64,000 bases of DNA from JAGQVA01 sp033764335 (GTDB taxonomy: Bacteria; Bacteroidota; Bacteroidia; J057), in assembly GCA_033764335.1 (NCBI GenBank), contig JANRJC010000059.1, positions 108,785 to 172,784 on the forward strand, given 5' to 3'. Positions 26,601 through 34,687 of the stretch are shown in pieces (position 1 is the stretch's first letter; every line of letters begins with the position of its first letter). The translations under genes were made by a program, and so were the position numbers. The notes beneath the pieces are model-generated. The model was not told the DNA's origin, searched no databases, and was given only the letters and a program-made list of their open reading frames with translations.

Positions 26601-28128
26601 ATTCGAAGCCTTCGAACAAGCCGACGCCTCCATCAGCCGCACATTTGCCGGCACGGGCCTGGGTCTGAGCATATCCAAGGTACTCGTCGAAAAACACGGC
26701 GGCAAAATGTGGGTAGAATCCGAAGTCGGAAAAGGTTCGACCTTTTATTTCACCCTCCCCGCCTCCGACGACGAAGCGGAAACACTTGCGGGTATGACCG
26801 TCAATACACGAATTACACCGCTTGTGGATATCCATAACGAGGGTATCCATAACGAGGGATTTAAATCCCTCGTTATGGATACCGACCACATCCGCATCCT
26901 CATCGTAGATGACGAGCCTATCAACCACCAAGTATTGAAAAACTACTTGCGGGGGGATCGTTATCAGGTTGTTTCGGCGATGAATGGGCTGGAAGCGATG
27001 GCGATTCTCGAACGAGAAAAAGCCTTTGATCTGGTACTGCTCGATGTGATGATGCCGCGAATGAGCGGGTATGAGGTATGCCGGAAAATCCGGGAAAAAT
27101 ACCTCGCCTCCGAATTACCGGTGATCATGATCACCGCCAAAAATCAGGTCAATGACCTTGTACAGGGGCTAAATATTGGGGCAAACGACTACCTGGCAAA
27201 ACCCTTTTCCAAAGACGAATTTCTCGCACGTCTGAGTACTCACCTAAACCTTCAACAGATCAACCGCGCTACCAGCCGGTTTGTGCCCAATGAGTTTATC
27301 AAAACGTTGGGGCATAGCTCGATTACAGAGGTGCGCCTCGGCGATAATATTGCAAGAGAGGTTACGGTATTTTTTTCCGACATCCGCGACTATACGACCC
27401 TGTCGGAATCCATGACTCCCGATGACAACTTTCGTTTTGTAAATGCTTACGCCCGTCGCATGGGGCCATTTATTCATTCAAATCATGGATTTGTGAACCA
27501 GTATCTAGGCGATGGTATCATGGCACTTTTCCAGCAAAGCCCCAGCGATGCTGTAGCCGCTGCCATCGGTATGCAGACCGAAATCCGAAACTACAACCAG
27601 TACAGGCTCACCAAAAAACGTAGACCCCTGCGGGTAGGTATGGGGCTTCACAACGGCCCGCTTATCATGGGTATTATCGGCGACCAACAGCGTTCGGAGG
27701 CCTCCATTATTGCCGACACGGTCAATATTGCCTCCCGGCTGGAAGGACTCACCAAATATTACGGCGTAAATATTTTGCTAAGTGAGGTATGTTATGCCCA
27801 ACTGGATGAAAACATGCAAACGGCCTGCCGCTTTTTGGGCCTGGTACAGGTCAAAGGCAAAAAAGAACCCCTGGGTATCTACGAATGCCTCGAAGGCGAC
27901 GCCGCTGAAATAAAAGAACTCAAAATGGCCACCCTCTCAAATTTTGAAACGGGTGTCAGGCAGTTTATCGCCGGTGATATGACCGCTGCCGCTGAAACCT
28001 TCCGCGCAGTGCTGGCCATTCACCCGGATGACAGTACCGCGCAGCACCTCCTTATCCGGTCTTACCATTATATGCGAACAACCCTGCCTCAACACTGGGT
28101 AGGAGTCGAGGTGATGGGAGAAAAATAA
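23674..28128 (+). CDS. Giant hybrid two-component kinase with receiver and class III nucleotide cyclase
   Basis: 1484 residues from the ATG at 23674, which begins a signal peptide ending in GLWAQ. Order: periplasmic two-component-regulator propeller repeats (about 30-680), a Y_Y_Y domain (about 690-750), membrane segment (757-780), HisKA with FLANTSHELRTPLNG (His near 820), HATPase (DTGIGIPEDKR, GTGLGLSISKVL), receiver (LIVDDEP, LLDVMMPRMSG, LAKPF; about 1072-1190), and a class III adenylate/guanylate cyclase (about 1210-1400). The cyclase keeps both metal Asp (FFSDIRDYT, YLGDGIMALF) and the IADTVNIASRLEG transition-state residues, so it should be active. A short helical tail ends the protein. 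A 42-bp palindrome encodes the linker between HATPase and receiver. It would turn an extracellular polysaccharide-type signal into a cyclic nucleotide. Confidence 0.92.
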   Translation: MLKSLLIFLIRTGYLIVILGSCHGLWAQSDNPFIKNYPRKAYFSTDFVTAPQNWGFAQDTFGRMYLANTHGVLEFDGKTWRMIPGTENLSVITLRSGQTGQVFVGSRSDFGCLASNRNGQIEFVSLKPLLTDSLTVEPGIRSIWDTKEGVWFVSADHLWCWNPETQSIREWEPPATIQNVFIQGGKLFYRLEGKGIATLSESKWKFFHKADQQVPGKVQLILSLAPEADKPDNILLICQREGLFQIKNGNLLSWDQKLQTFLPNLQVWDATLILPEKIAFATHNHGLILTDFEGNLQHTYTRDAGLISNSLITVFQDRQSGIWVASDIGVSRVDYPPHLQFFGYNCFLEGAVTTTIRQGSTLWTGTTNGLFKTPISSRDAYLFFQKEPLESDEVWSLADINGELMVAATHGLFVRNTSGGFEKIFEKSVRTLFVSKKFPGIVYAGWEEGLGVFEKQKGKWKFSGTFPSVDHTVRAIAEEPDGTLWAGYREISKIRFPNGFLLSPPVEKMGSEKGFTEDLDIIEPSFAGGRIRFGTYNGVRIFDEKQQKLLPDTLLPARFYDGTEATYLLKSDSEDRLWMSLGSENGWFDNPSHATPEWHSEELNPVSSEVISIYTDPENLIWVGTLEGLYRYIPHATPARTTSFIALIRKVENNAGKVLYWGAGTSSKLEDVIDYQNNTLRFECASSSQKFPDEVKFRFRLEGYEKNWSEWGYSFTKEYTGLWEGNYRFRVQAKDIYGRESEETFYEFRIHPPGYRTWWAGLIYALILALVITLGIRIILRKQRQKLEDKEVELDLERQTAERLRQVDRLKDEFLANTSHELRTPLNGIIGISESLYEQAENTEVRQNLGMVIASGKRLASLVNDLLDFSRIRNADLVLRQRPIDLRSVVDVVLQVSFPLAQGKNISLENLVPQELPAVFADEDRLTQVLYNLVGNAIKFTEKGHVRVNAHQKENQLEIMISDTGIGIPEDKREAIFEAFEQADASISRTFAGTGLGLSISKVLVEKHGGKMWVESEVGKGSTFYFTLPASDDEAETLAGMTVNTRITPLVDIHNEGIHNEGFKSLVMDTDHIRILIVDDEPINHQVLKNYLRGDRYQVVSAMNGLEAMAILEREKAFDLVLLDVMMPRMSGYEVCRKIREKYLASELPVIMITAKNQVNDLVQGLNIGANDYLAKPFSKDEFLARLSTHLNLQQINRATSRFVPNEFIKTLGHSSITEVRLGDNIAREVTVFFSDIRDYTTLSESMTPDDNFRFVNAYARRMGPFIHSNHGFVNQYLGDGIMALFQQSPSDAVAAAIGMQTEIRNYNQYRLTKKRRPLRVGMGLHNGPLIMGIIGDQQRSEASIIADTVNIASRLEGLTKYYGVNILLSEVCYAQLDENMQTACRFLGLVQVKGKKEPLGIYECLEGDAAEIKELKMATLSNFETGVRQFIAGDMTAAAETFRAVLAIHPDDSTAQHLLIRSYHYMRTTLPQHWVGVEVMGEK
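26821..26883. repeat. Palindromic repeat inserted in frame in the hybrid kinase gene
   Basis: 26842-26883 is a perfect 42-bp palindrome centred on ATTTAAAT. Its left half is preceded by a direct copy of ATCCATAACGAGGG at 26830-26843. Together they encode an IHNEG-IHNEG-FKSLVMD linker between the HATPase and receiver domains, a place that tolerates insertions. Confidence 0.85.
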
Positions 28129-28189
28129 AATTCAAATGAAAAATATCCGGCGTTTTTTTTATTTTTAAGAAAAAAAAGCGGGTTTTATC

Positions 28190-28733
28190 ATGATTCGAAG
28201 AAAAAAATACGAAACACTGCGAGAACATTTACCCCAAAAGGAACACACAATTCTCATAGGTGCCCGTCAAACTGGCAAATATGTTGAAACTGACACACGC
28301 CCTTACAGATGAATACCTCTACGTACTTCAAAAATGTTTTCATATCGGATTGTTAAAGCCCTATTTTAACAATCTCCGTAAGGAACTCATCAAAATGCCT
28401 AAGGTCTATTTTAATGATCTTGGGTTGCGAAATGTATTAATCAGCTATTTTGCGCCGATCGAACAGCGGGCTGACAAAGCAGCTTTGCTCGAAAACTATG
28501 TTTACCGCCGTTTTACCGAACTTTTTGCGCGTGAGCAGATTCGATTCTGGCGCACTTCCGAGGGCCATGAGGTGGATTTTGTATTGGAAGAAAATACTTT
28601 TGGTGGGTTCGCTGTCGAGGTAAAATTTAATCCTTCCGAAATAAATACTTCCCGATATAATAAATTTACAACGGCTTATCCGGTTTTTCCTTTGCGTTTT
28701 CTCTCCTGGCGGGAGCAAATGTTGTTGTTGTGA
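28190..28733 (+). pseudogene. Decayed AAA_14/DUF4143 ATPase gene
   Basis: An ATG at 28190 starts MIRRKKYETLREHL and reaches a P-loop-like ILIGARQTGK, then hits a stop after about 40 codons. The C-terminal DUF4143 part resumes in another frame (from about 28260: THALTDEYLYVLQKCFHIGL, KVYFNDLGLRNVLIS, then an ENYVYRRFTELFAREQ and VDFVLEE segment) to 28733. Intact relatives have about 200 more residues between these parts. The remains of the helicase-like ATPase core are missing, so it is a deletion and frameshift relic. Confidence 0.75.
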
Positions 28734-28751
28734 TTCTGAAAAAACACCCCT

Positions 28752-31700
28752 ATGTTTAAACAAAATCTGAAACCCGTCATCCTTCTGGCTTTTGCCAATG
28801 ACAAGCAGGACACTTCTGCCGGTTACCTCCGCGGGCTGACAGATGAAAGAAACGGTATCCGGGACGTACTGGCTAAAGCCGAAGAACATGGTTTATGCGA
28901 GGTGATCGTCGAGCCGGATATTTCCATTAAACGCATTTTTGACGTTTTTCAGAACAGCAGCTACCGCGATCGGATTGCGATTTTTCACTACGGAGGACAT
29001 GCCGACAGCTACCAGCTTTTGCTGGAATCGCAGGATGGCACCACGGCAACCGCGCATACAGAGGGCCTTGTCTCTTTTCTCTCCAAACAACGCGGGCTGC
29101 AAATGGTATTCCTCAATGGCTGTTCCTCCCAAAAACAATCCGAAGACCTCGTAAAATCCGGCGTGCCTGCTGTCGTGGGAACTTCCCAAAAAATCAATGA
29201 TAAAGTTGCCACCGGGCTGGCCATTAGGTTTTATAAAGGTCTGGCCGAAGGAAATACCATTGAAAGGGCCTGGGCAGAATCCGTAGATCAGGTGAAAACC
29301 GAAAAAGGAACCAGCCAGACCCGCAGCATGTTTTGGGACGAAGAGGAAGCCGTTGACGCTCCTTCCGGAAAATTTCCCTGGGACATCTACTACAACCCCG
29401 AAAAAACCTTTGCCGAAGCATGGAACCTGCCCGACGCGGCAAAAGATCCTTTGTTTGGGCTGGACATACCGGCTCATTATTTCCGGAAATTGCCGGCATC
29501 TCCTTTTGTCGGGCTTCGAAGTTTTGTGCAGGATGAAGCCGCTATATTTTTTGGGAGAGGAAAAGAAATCCGAGACTTATACAGCCTGCTTACCGTCATG
29601 CAGCCCGTGATTTTGCTTTCCGGCAAAGCCGGAGTGGGCAAATCTTCAATCCTCCAGGCAGGACTTATTCCCCGGATGGAGGTCTATTATACCGTCAGAT
29701 ATACACCCCGCCAGTCTTCGGGGCTGGTCTCTACCCTGACAAAAGTACTCGATGAACTTTGTGAAAAACTTTCGATTACTCCGCCCCCTTCCAAAGAAGA
29801 AAAAAGTCTGAAGGAAAAAATCGCCGAACTCCGCACCGCCGCAACGGGTTTAAGCGAATTTGCCCGCCAGATATTAGAAAACGAAATCGCAAAACTCAAT
29901 CAATACGACCGGGATATTTTTAGCCCCGCAGAACAGTGGCGCATGATCGAGCAGGTTACCGGAAAACCGCTGGTAATCATTTTGGATCAGATTGAGGAAA
30001 GTTTTTCAGGCACTTTCTACCAGAAAGAAACGATAACTGAAGAATGGAAAAGTTTTATGCAAATCCTGACTCCGATATGGGGACAGGAGCAAAATTCCCC
30101 CGCCGGAAAAATCATTCTCAGTTACCGGGAGGAACATCATAGCCTCACCTGTGAAGTTTTTCGGGAAAATGCCCTGCCTTATGCCGAAATGTTCCTCCCG
30201 GCACCCGACTGGGAAGGCATTGTGCAAGCGGTAGAAGGCATTACCATTCGCCCTTCCACCCGCAATCATTACCGGCTGGAAATCGAAAATCGCGCCGAAA
30301 GCAGCTTGCCCAAAGTACTCGCCGACGACATCATCCACGACGGCGGGTCCCCCATTTCCCCGGTTCTTCAGGTTTTACTCACCGAAATGTGGAACCGTGC
30401 AATCCGAGAAAACCCCCGGCAGCCCCGTTTTTCGGTTCGTGCTTATCAGGAACTCAACCACTCCGGAGCGGTAATGACCGCGTTTTTCCGACAGCAGTTG
30501 GAAAAACTCAAAAGCTGGCAGGGAGCGGTCGTTGACTCCGGGCTTATACTCGATCTTTTGTTCCACCATACCACACTTATGGGTACGGAGACTTACCTTC
30601 ATCCCGATCAGTTGGGGGAAAAATATCGGGGACGAGAAGAAAATATCTGGAAAATTGTCTCCAAATGCAGCGATTTGTACCTGCTGGCAGACCAGGAAAG
30701 GCGCAGCACCTCGGTGATTCATCGCCTCCTTGCGCCGGTTGTCATCAGCGAATACAGTGTATCGGTAAGGCCGGGTCAACAGGCTGCGCGGATTCTCAGC
30801 AGCAAAATCGAAGAGTTTCGCACCGGAGAAAAAGATATATGGCTGAATGACGCCGATCTGGAAATCGTGGAAAGTGGCCTCGAAGGCATGAGAAACCTGA
30901 GTACAGACGAAGAGAAACTCTTGCAGACAAGCCGCGAACAAAAAATACGGCGGGAAAAAGAGCGGAAACGGGTAAGGATCATTCGCACCGTGTTGGTAGC
31001 CGTGATTTTTGTGTTTGCGGTACTCGCCGGCTGGCAGTGGCAGGTATCCGTGAGAAACCTTAAAACCGCCAAATCCAGCCAACTGGCCTTTATCGCCAAA
31101 GAAATTTTCAAACTCGACAATACCAAAGCCGCTCGTATTGCCTATGAAGCCTATTCGATTCTGACCTTAAAATCTTCCTCAACGGTCACACAGACACTCA
31201 GCGAGATTTTCCACTCGCAGGAAAAAGTGCCCTTTTATTCGGCAGTTTTTCCTCACCTCGAAAATGTAAACACCGCTGTTTTTTCACCCGACGGAAAAAA
31301 TGTACTCACCGCTTCCGAAGACGGTTTTGCAAAGTTGTGGAGCCTCGAAGGGGAAATGTTGGCCGATTTTTCGCACGATGGATACGAAGTTCTGGAAGCA
31401 AATTTTTCCCCCAATGGAAAGCAGATTCTGACCCTTACCAAATACCTTGTTTACCTTTGGGAATGGGACGGGACGCGGATTGACAGCGATTCTTTGGCAG
31501 AGGGCGAAATTCCCCATTTGAAAAATTATTCTACAGACGGTGTGCGCCTCGTTCCCGCTTTTTTTGACCACGGGGAGGAACCTTTTTTCCGCTTGACCGA
31601 CAGTCTGCGAGGAGAAAACATTGCCGTAGTTCCGGCAATTAGTCAGCAGCGAATCCTCGTCATTCCCCCCGACCAGATGCTCAGATGGTGTGACGGGCAG

Positions 31701-32999
31701 GGAAATACGATCAAAGATTCTTTGGTTAGCCATGCTTTGACGACGGTTTTTTCACCCGATGAAAAACAGTTTCTGACAGTTTCCTTTTTCCCCGAAAGAG
31801 ATACCAGCGAAATTATCATCTGGGACGAAAATGCCCGGCGGGTATTGACTTTTCCTTACAAAGGAGAAATTACCCATGCCATATTTTCTGCGGAAGGGAA
31901 TCGCCTCCTTACATCTTCCAAAGACAAAACCGCTCGGCTTTGGGATTTTAGGCATAAAATCGCCCATCGCCTGCCCCGGCAAGGTGCGGTGAAAAACGCC
32001 GTATTTTCGCCCGACGGCACAAAAATCGCAACCGCGTCCTTTGACAGAATGGCTCGGCTCTGGGATGCAGAAGGAAATCTGGAGGAAAGCTTTGCACATG
32101 AGGACGTTGTCTCTTCCGTGGTATTTTCTCCCGATGGAAAACACCTGCTCACCGCGTGTCGCGACTTTCACGCGCGAATTTGGACACCGGGTGAGGCAAA
32201 CCCCGTCATGCTTCGGAATAACGATGAGGTTACGGTAGCTGTATTTTCGCCGGAGGGGAGTCGTATTCTCACCGGTTCGATTGATTATACTGCGCGGCTT
32301 TGGACGGCAGACGGCATCCCTGTGGATTCATTTACCCATGAAGGAGAGGTAAATCACGCCGCTTTTTCTCCCGATGGGAAAAAGGTGCTTACCGTATCGC
32401 GGGATTTATTTACGGCCTATCTTTGGACAGACAGCAAAAGTGCGCCGATCCTTTTTCGCCATCCCTCCGAAGTAAACCGCGCCGTTTTTTCTCCCGATGG
32501 AAAATATATACTCACCGCTTGCGGCGACAGCACGGCACGCCTTTGGCGCACCAACGGCGATTCGGTAAACACCTTCCGGCTGAGAGAAACTGTAAGTCAG
32601 GTTATTTTTTCTCCGGATGGAAAACGAATCTTTGCCGGAGGGAAAATGCTCAAAATCTGGAATGAAAACGGCGAACCCGTGGACAGCCTTGCACATGAGG
32701 CGATGGTTGTTTCGATCAACTTTTCGCCTGACGGCAGTCAGATTCTGACGGCTTCCCAGGATCAGATCACAAGGCTCTGGAATGTGCGTGGCAGCCTGCT
32801 TGCCGAGTACGACAAACACAAAGGGTTTCTAGTCAATTCGGCGGTATTTTCTCCCGACGGAACCCAAATACTCACCGCCGCAGACGATGGTTACGGCATC
32901 GTGTGGTGGACACCTCACCGCATTTACGAATGGTTGAAATCCCCCTCCGTTTATCAACTGACGCCCGAAGAAAAAGACTTATTCGAAATCACTCCGTAA
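28752..32999 (+). CDS. CHAT protease - nSTAND1 NTPase - WD40 protein
   Basis: 1415 residues. An N-terminal CHAT (caspase-like) domain (about 5-200) has the catalytic pair His83 in FHYGGHAD and Cys124 in FLNGCSSQ. An nSTAND1 NTPase follows: FVGLRSFVQDEAAIFFGRGK, P-loop GKAGVGKSS (291-299) and Walker B LVIILDQIEES near 410. A membrane segment lies at about 744-762 (IIRTVLVAVIFVFAVLAGW). From about 826 to the end are a dozen or more WD40 blades with FSPDG...ILTAS...ARLW patterns. The layout (protease effector, NTPase switch, repeat sensor) is that of NLR-like bacterial death or immunity proteins. The tail abuts a convergent secreted protease gene. Target and trigger are unknown. Confidence 0.9.
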   Translation: MFKQNLKPVILLAFANDKQDTSAGYLRGLTDERNGIRDVLAKAEEHGLCEVIVEPDISIKRIFDVFQNSSYRDRIAIFHYGGHADSYQLLLESQDGTTATAHTEGLVSFLSKQRGLQMVFLNGCSSQKQSEDLVKSGVPAVVGTSQKINDKVATGLAIRFYKGLAEGNTIERAWAESVDQVKTEKGTSQTRSMFWDEEEAVDAPSGKFPWDIYYNPEKTFAEAWNLPDAAKDPLFGLDIPAHYFRKLPASPFVGLRSFVQDEAAIFFGRGKEIRDLYSLLTVMQPVILLSGKAGVGKSSILQAGLIPRMEVYYTVRYTPRQSSGLVSTLTKVLDELCEKLSITPPPSKEEKSLKEKIAELRTAATGLSEFARQILENEIAKLNQYDRDIFSPAEQWRMIEQVTGKPLVIILDQIEESFSGTFYQKETITEEWKSFMQILTPIWGQEQNSPAGKIILSYREEHHSLTCEVFRENALPYAEMFLPAPDWEGIVQAVEGITIRPSTRNHYRLEIENRAESSLPKVLADDIIHDGGSPISPVLQVLLTEMWNRAIRENPRQPRFSVRAYQELNHSGAVMTAFFRQQLEKLKSWQGAVVDSGLILDLLFHHTTLMGTETYLHPDQLGEKYRGREENIWKIVSKCSDLYLLADQERRSTSVIHRLLAPVVISEYSVSVRPGQQAARILSSKIEEFRTGEKDIWLNDADLEIVESGLEGMRNLSTDEEKLLQTSREQKIRREKERKRVRIIRTVLVAVIFVFAVLAGWQWQVSVRNLKTAKSSQLAFIAKEIFKLDNTKAARIAYEAYSILTLKSSSTVTQTLSEIFHSQEKVPFYSAVFPHLENVNTAVFSPDGKNVLTASEDGFAKLWSLEGEMLADFSHDGYEVLEANFSPNGKQILTLTKYLVYLWEWDGTRIDSDSLAEGEIPHLKNYSTDGVRLVPAFFDHGEEPFFRLTDSLRGENIAVVPAISQQRILVIPPDQMLRWCDGQGNTIKDSLVSHALTTVFSPDEKQFLTVSFFPERDTSEIIIWDENARRVLTFPYKGEITHAIFSAEGNRLLTSSKDKTARLWDFRHKIAHRLPRQGAVKNAVFSPDGTKIATASFDRMARLWDAEGNLEESFAHEDVVSSVVFSPDGKHLLTACRDFHARIWTPGEANPVMLRNNDEVTVAVFSPEGSRILTGSIDYTARLWTADGIPVDSFTHEGEVNHAAFSPDGKKVLTVSRDLFTAYLWTDSKSAPILFRHPSEVNRAVFSPDGKYILTACGDSTARLWRTNGDSVNTFRLRETVSQVIFSPDGKRIFAGGKMLKIWNENGEPVDSLAHEAMVVSINFSPDGSQILTASQDQITRLWNVRGSLLAEYDKHKGFLVNSAVFSPDGTQILTAADDGYGIVWWTPHRIYEWLKSPSVYQLTPEEKDLFEITP

Positions 33000-34502
33000 T
33001 CAATAGTAGCCAAAGTCGGTAATCATCGTACAAGCTTCCATGAGGTAGGAGATGAGTCTTTCGTTGGGGTCATCGTCCAGGGTCTGCCAGTCATTGACCT
33101 GAACAGATACCCCCAGAAAATCGGTATCGCTGATGGTCATGGTGGCATAAAATTCAGAGGTGATGTATCCTTCTCCATCATAAATCACACGCTGCATGTC
33201 TTCAAAATAGTAAGGGTCGTAATAATCTTGGGAATAATCAATGATGTCAGCACCCTGACTATTTTCATCCTCTTCCCAATTCAGTCCATCGCTCACGAGA
33301 TAACTTTTAAACCACTCCTTTTCACTCTGGGCTTCTTCCATCGAATGGTTGTGGCTTACATAGATATACATGGTGATTCCTTCGTACTGACTGGAGACTT
33401 CAATAAGTGTACGGCCATTTTCCTGCTCGATATTGATATTGCTATAAGTAGGTATGGCAATCGTTGCGCCGGTCTGTCCATCTTGGTAAATATCAATTTC
33501 CTGTGGATACAAGTCATAGACACTGAGCGGGTCTGCGATATGGAAACCTTCTTCGCCCATCCTTACAATATCCTGAATATATTCCTGATCCTCGGGGAAT
33601 AAAGTTTCATACAAATCCTGACAGTTGGTGCGGTATTGAAGCGAAAAGGAAAACCCGTCTTCACCGTTACCAGAAATAGGATTTGCCTGAGAATATTCGA
33701 TTTGTTGCGCCATTTGCTGCAGTTCGGGACTGAGGAAAGGATTATCGGAGCGGAGGCCGCTGTACAATTTGTCGCTGGAGCAGGTTGGCTGAGAACCCGG
33801 AGGCGGAACGCCGAGGGTAAAAAGATTTTGAAATTCTAAAGCAGGGATTGCCCAAACGGAAACGGATCCGTTTACCGGTTTTTCGCCACCGTCCACCATG
33901 CCTACGATTTTGCCTTCAAACGTAATAGGTGAGCCGGAATGAGCTTTATCAATATTTTTTTCCCCAAACTTGATGATGCTGGTATTGAGTGTGGGATAAT
34001 TTGACTGCCCGTCGGTACAGAGCGATTTAGCAAATTCAAGCTGTGCCGCCGGATTTTGAGCAAGTCGGGGGTCAATTTTCCCCAGGGTTGTCCTTCGTTG
34101 AAGTTGGGTGGTTTTGCTGCTCATCAGTTTGGTACCCGGTTTAGCTTCCCAATAATTGAGGTCTATACCAAAGGGGGCGTCGCTGTTGTAGATATCCAAC
34201 ATCGGAATATTGAGTGGGGTAAGAAGCTGTATCAATGCCAGATCCGCTTTTTTATAGATTTTTTCAACTTTCGCGAAAGACTTTTTTCCTTCCCAGTTAA
34301 CCTCAATTTGGGTTTTACCCGATACGAGGTGAAGCGCGGTGACAATTTTGTTGGGTGCACCATACGCCACGCCATAACCTGACCCTGATTCGGTGTGAAT
34401 AAGCACCACAGACCTTTGCTGGGCGGTTGCCGTAAAAGCGATTGCACTGAGGATAAAAGACAAAAAGATTATCCGAAGGGAAAGGTGTTTAATGTAAGAC
34501 AT
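33000..34502 (-). CDS. Secreted trypsin-like serine protease with C-terminal extension
   Basis: 500 residues. Signal peptide about 1-28, ending in TATAQ. The S1-type (DegP-like) triad is visible: His58 in VTALHLV, Asp87 in KKADLALIQL and Ser191 in AHSGSPITFEG. The domain ends near residue 230. The remaining ~270 residues are acidic, rich in Tyr and Asp, with no family recognised; they may bind substrate or the cell envelope. The last base of its stop abuts the stop of the CHAT-nSTAND-WD40 gene, so the genes are convergent and not co-transcribed. Confidence 0.82.
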   Translation of the reverse strand: MSYIKHLSLRIIFLSFILSAIAFTATAQQRSVVLIHTESGSGYGVAYGAPNKIVTALHLVSGKTQIEVNWEGKKSFAKVEKIYKKADLALIQLLTPLNIPMLDIYNSDAPFGIDLNYWEAKPGTKLMSSKTTQLQRRTTLGKIDPRLAQNPAAQLEFAKSLCTDGQSNYPTLNTSIIKFGEKNIDKAHSGSPITFEGKIVGMVDGGEKPVNGSVSVWAIPALEFQNLFTLGVPPPGSQPTCSSDKLYSGLRSDNPFLSPELQQMAQQIEYSQANPISGNGEDGFSFSLQYRTNCQDLYETLFPEDQEYIQDIVRMGEEGFHIADPLSVYDLYPQEIDIYQDGQTGATIAIPTYSNINIEQENGRTLIEVSSQYEGITMYIYVSHNHSMEEAQSEKEWFKSYLVSDGLNWEEDENSQGADIIDYSQDYYDPYYFEDMQRVIYDGEGYITSEFYATMTISDTDFLGVSVQVNDWQTLDDDPNERLISYLMEACTMITDFGYY

Positions 34503-34628
34503 ATTGGGGGTTCATTTGAGTAGTATAGCTAAGAACGCAATCTGCGAGAGATATAGTACTTACCTATATTAGAGAAAACCTACGGTTTTCGCAAAAAATG
34601 GAGATTTTATTTCCCGGAAAGCATTTAT

Positions 34629-34668
34629 AAAAAAAGAAGCTGTCCCTTTTGATAGAGACAGCTTCTTT
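34629..34668 (-). terminator. Rho-independent terminator of the amt gene
   Basis: A perfect 12-bp stem (34633-34644 with 34657-34668) lies 20 bases after the amt stop. Read on the minus strand it ends in a run of seven T residues. Confidence 0.85.
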
Positions 34669-34687
34669 GGGCAGATTAAATATTAGT

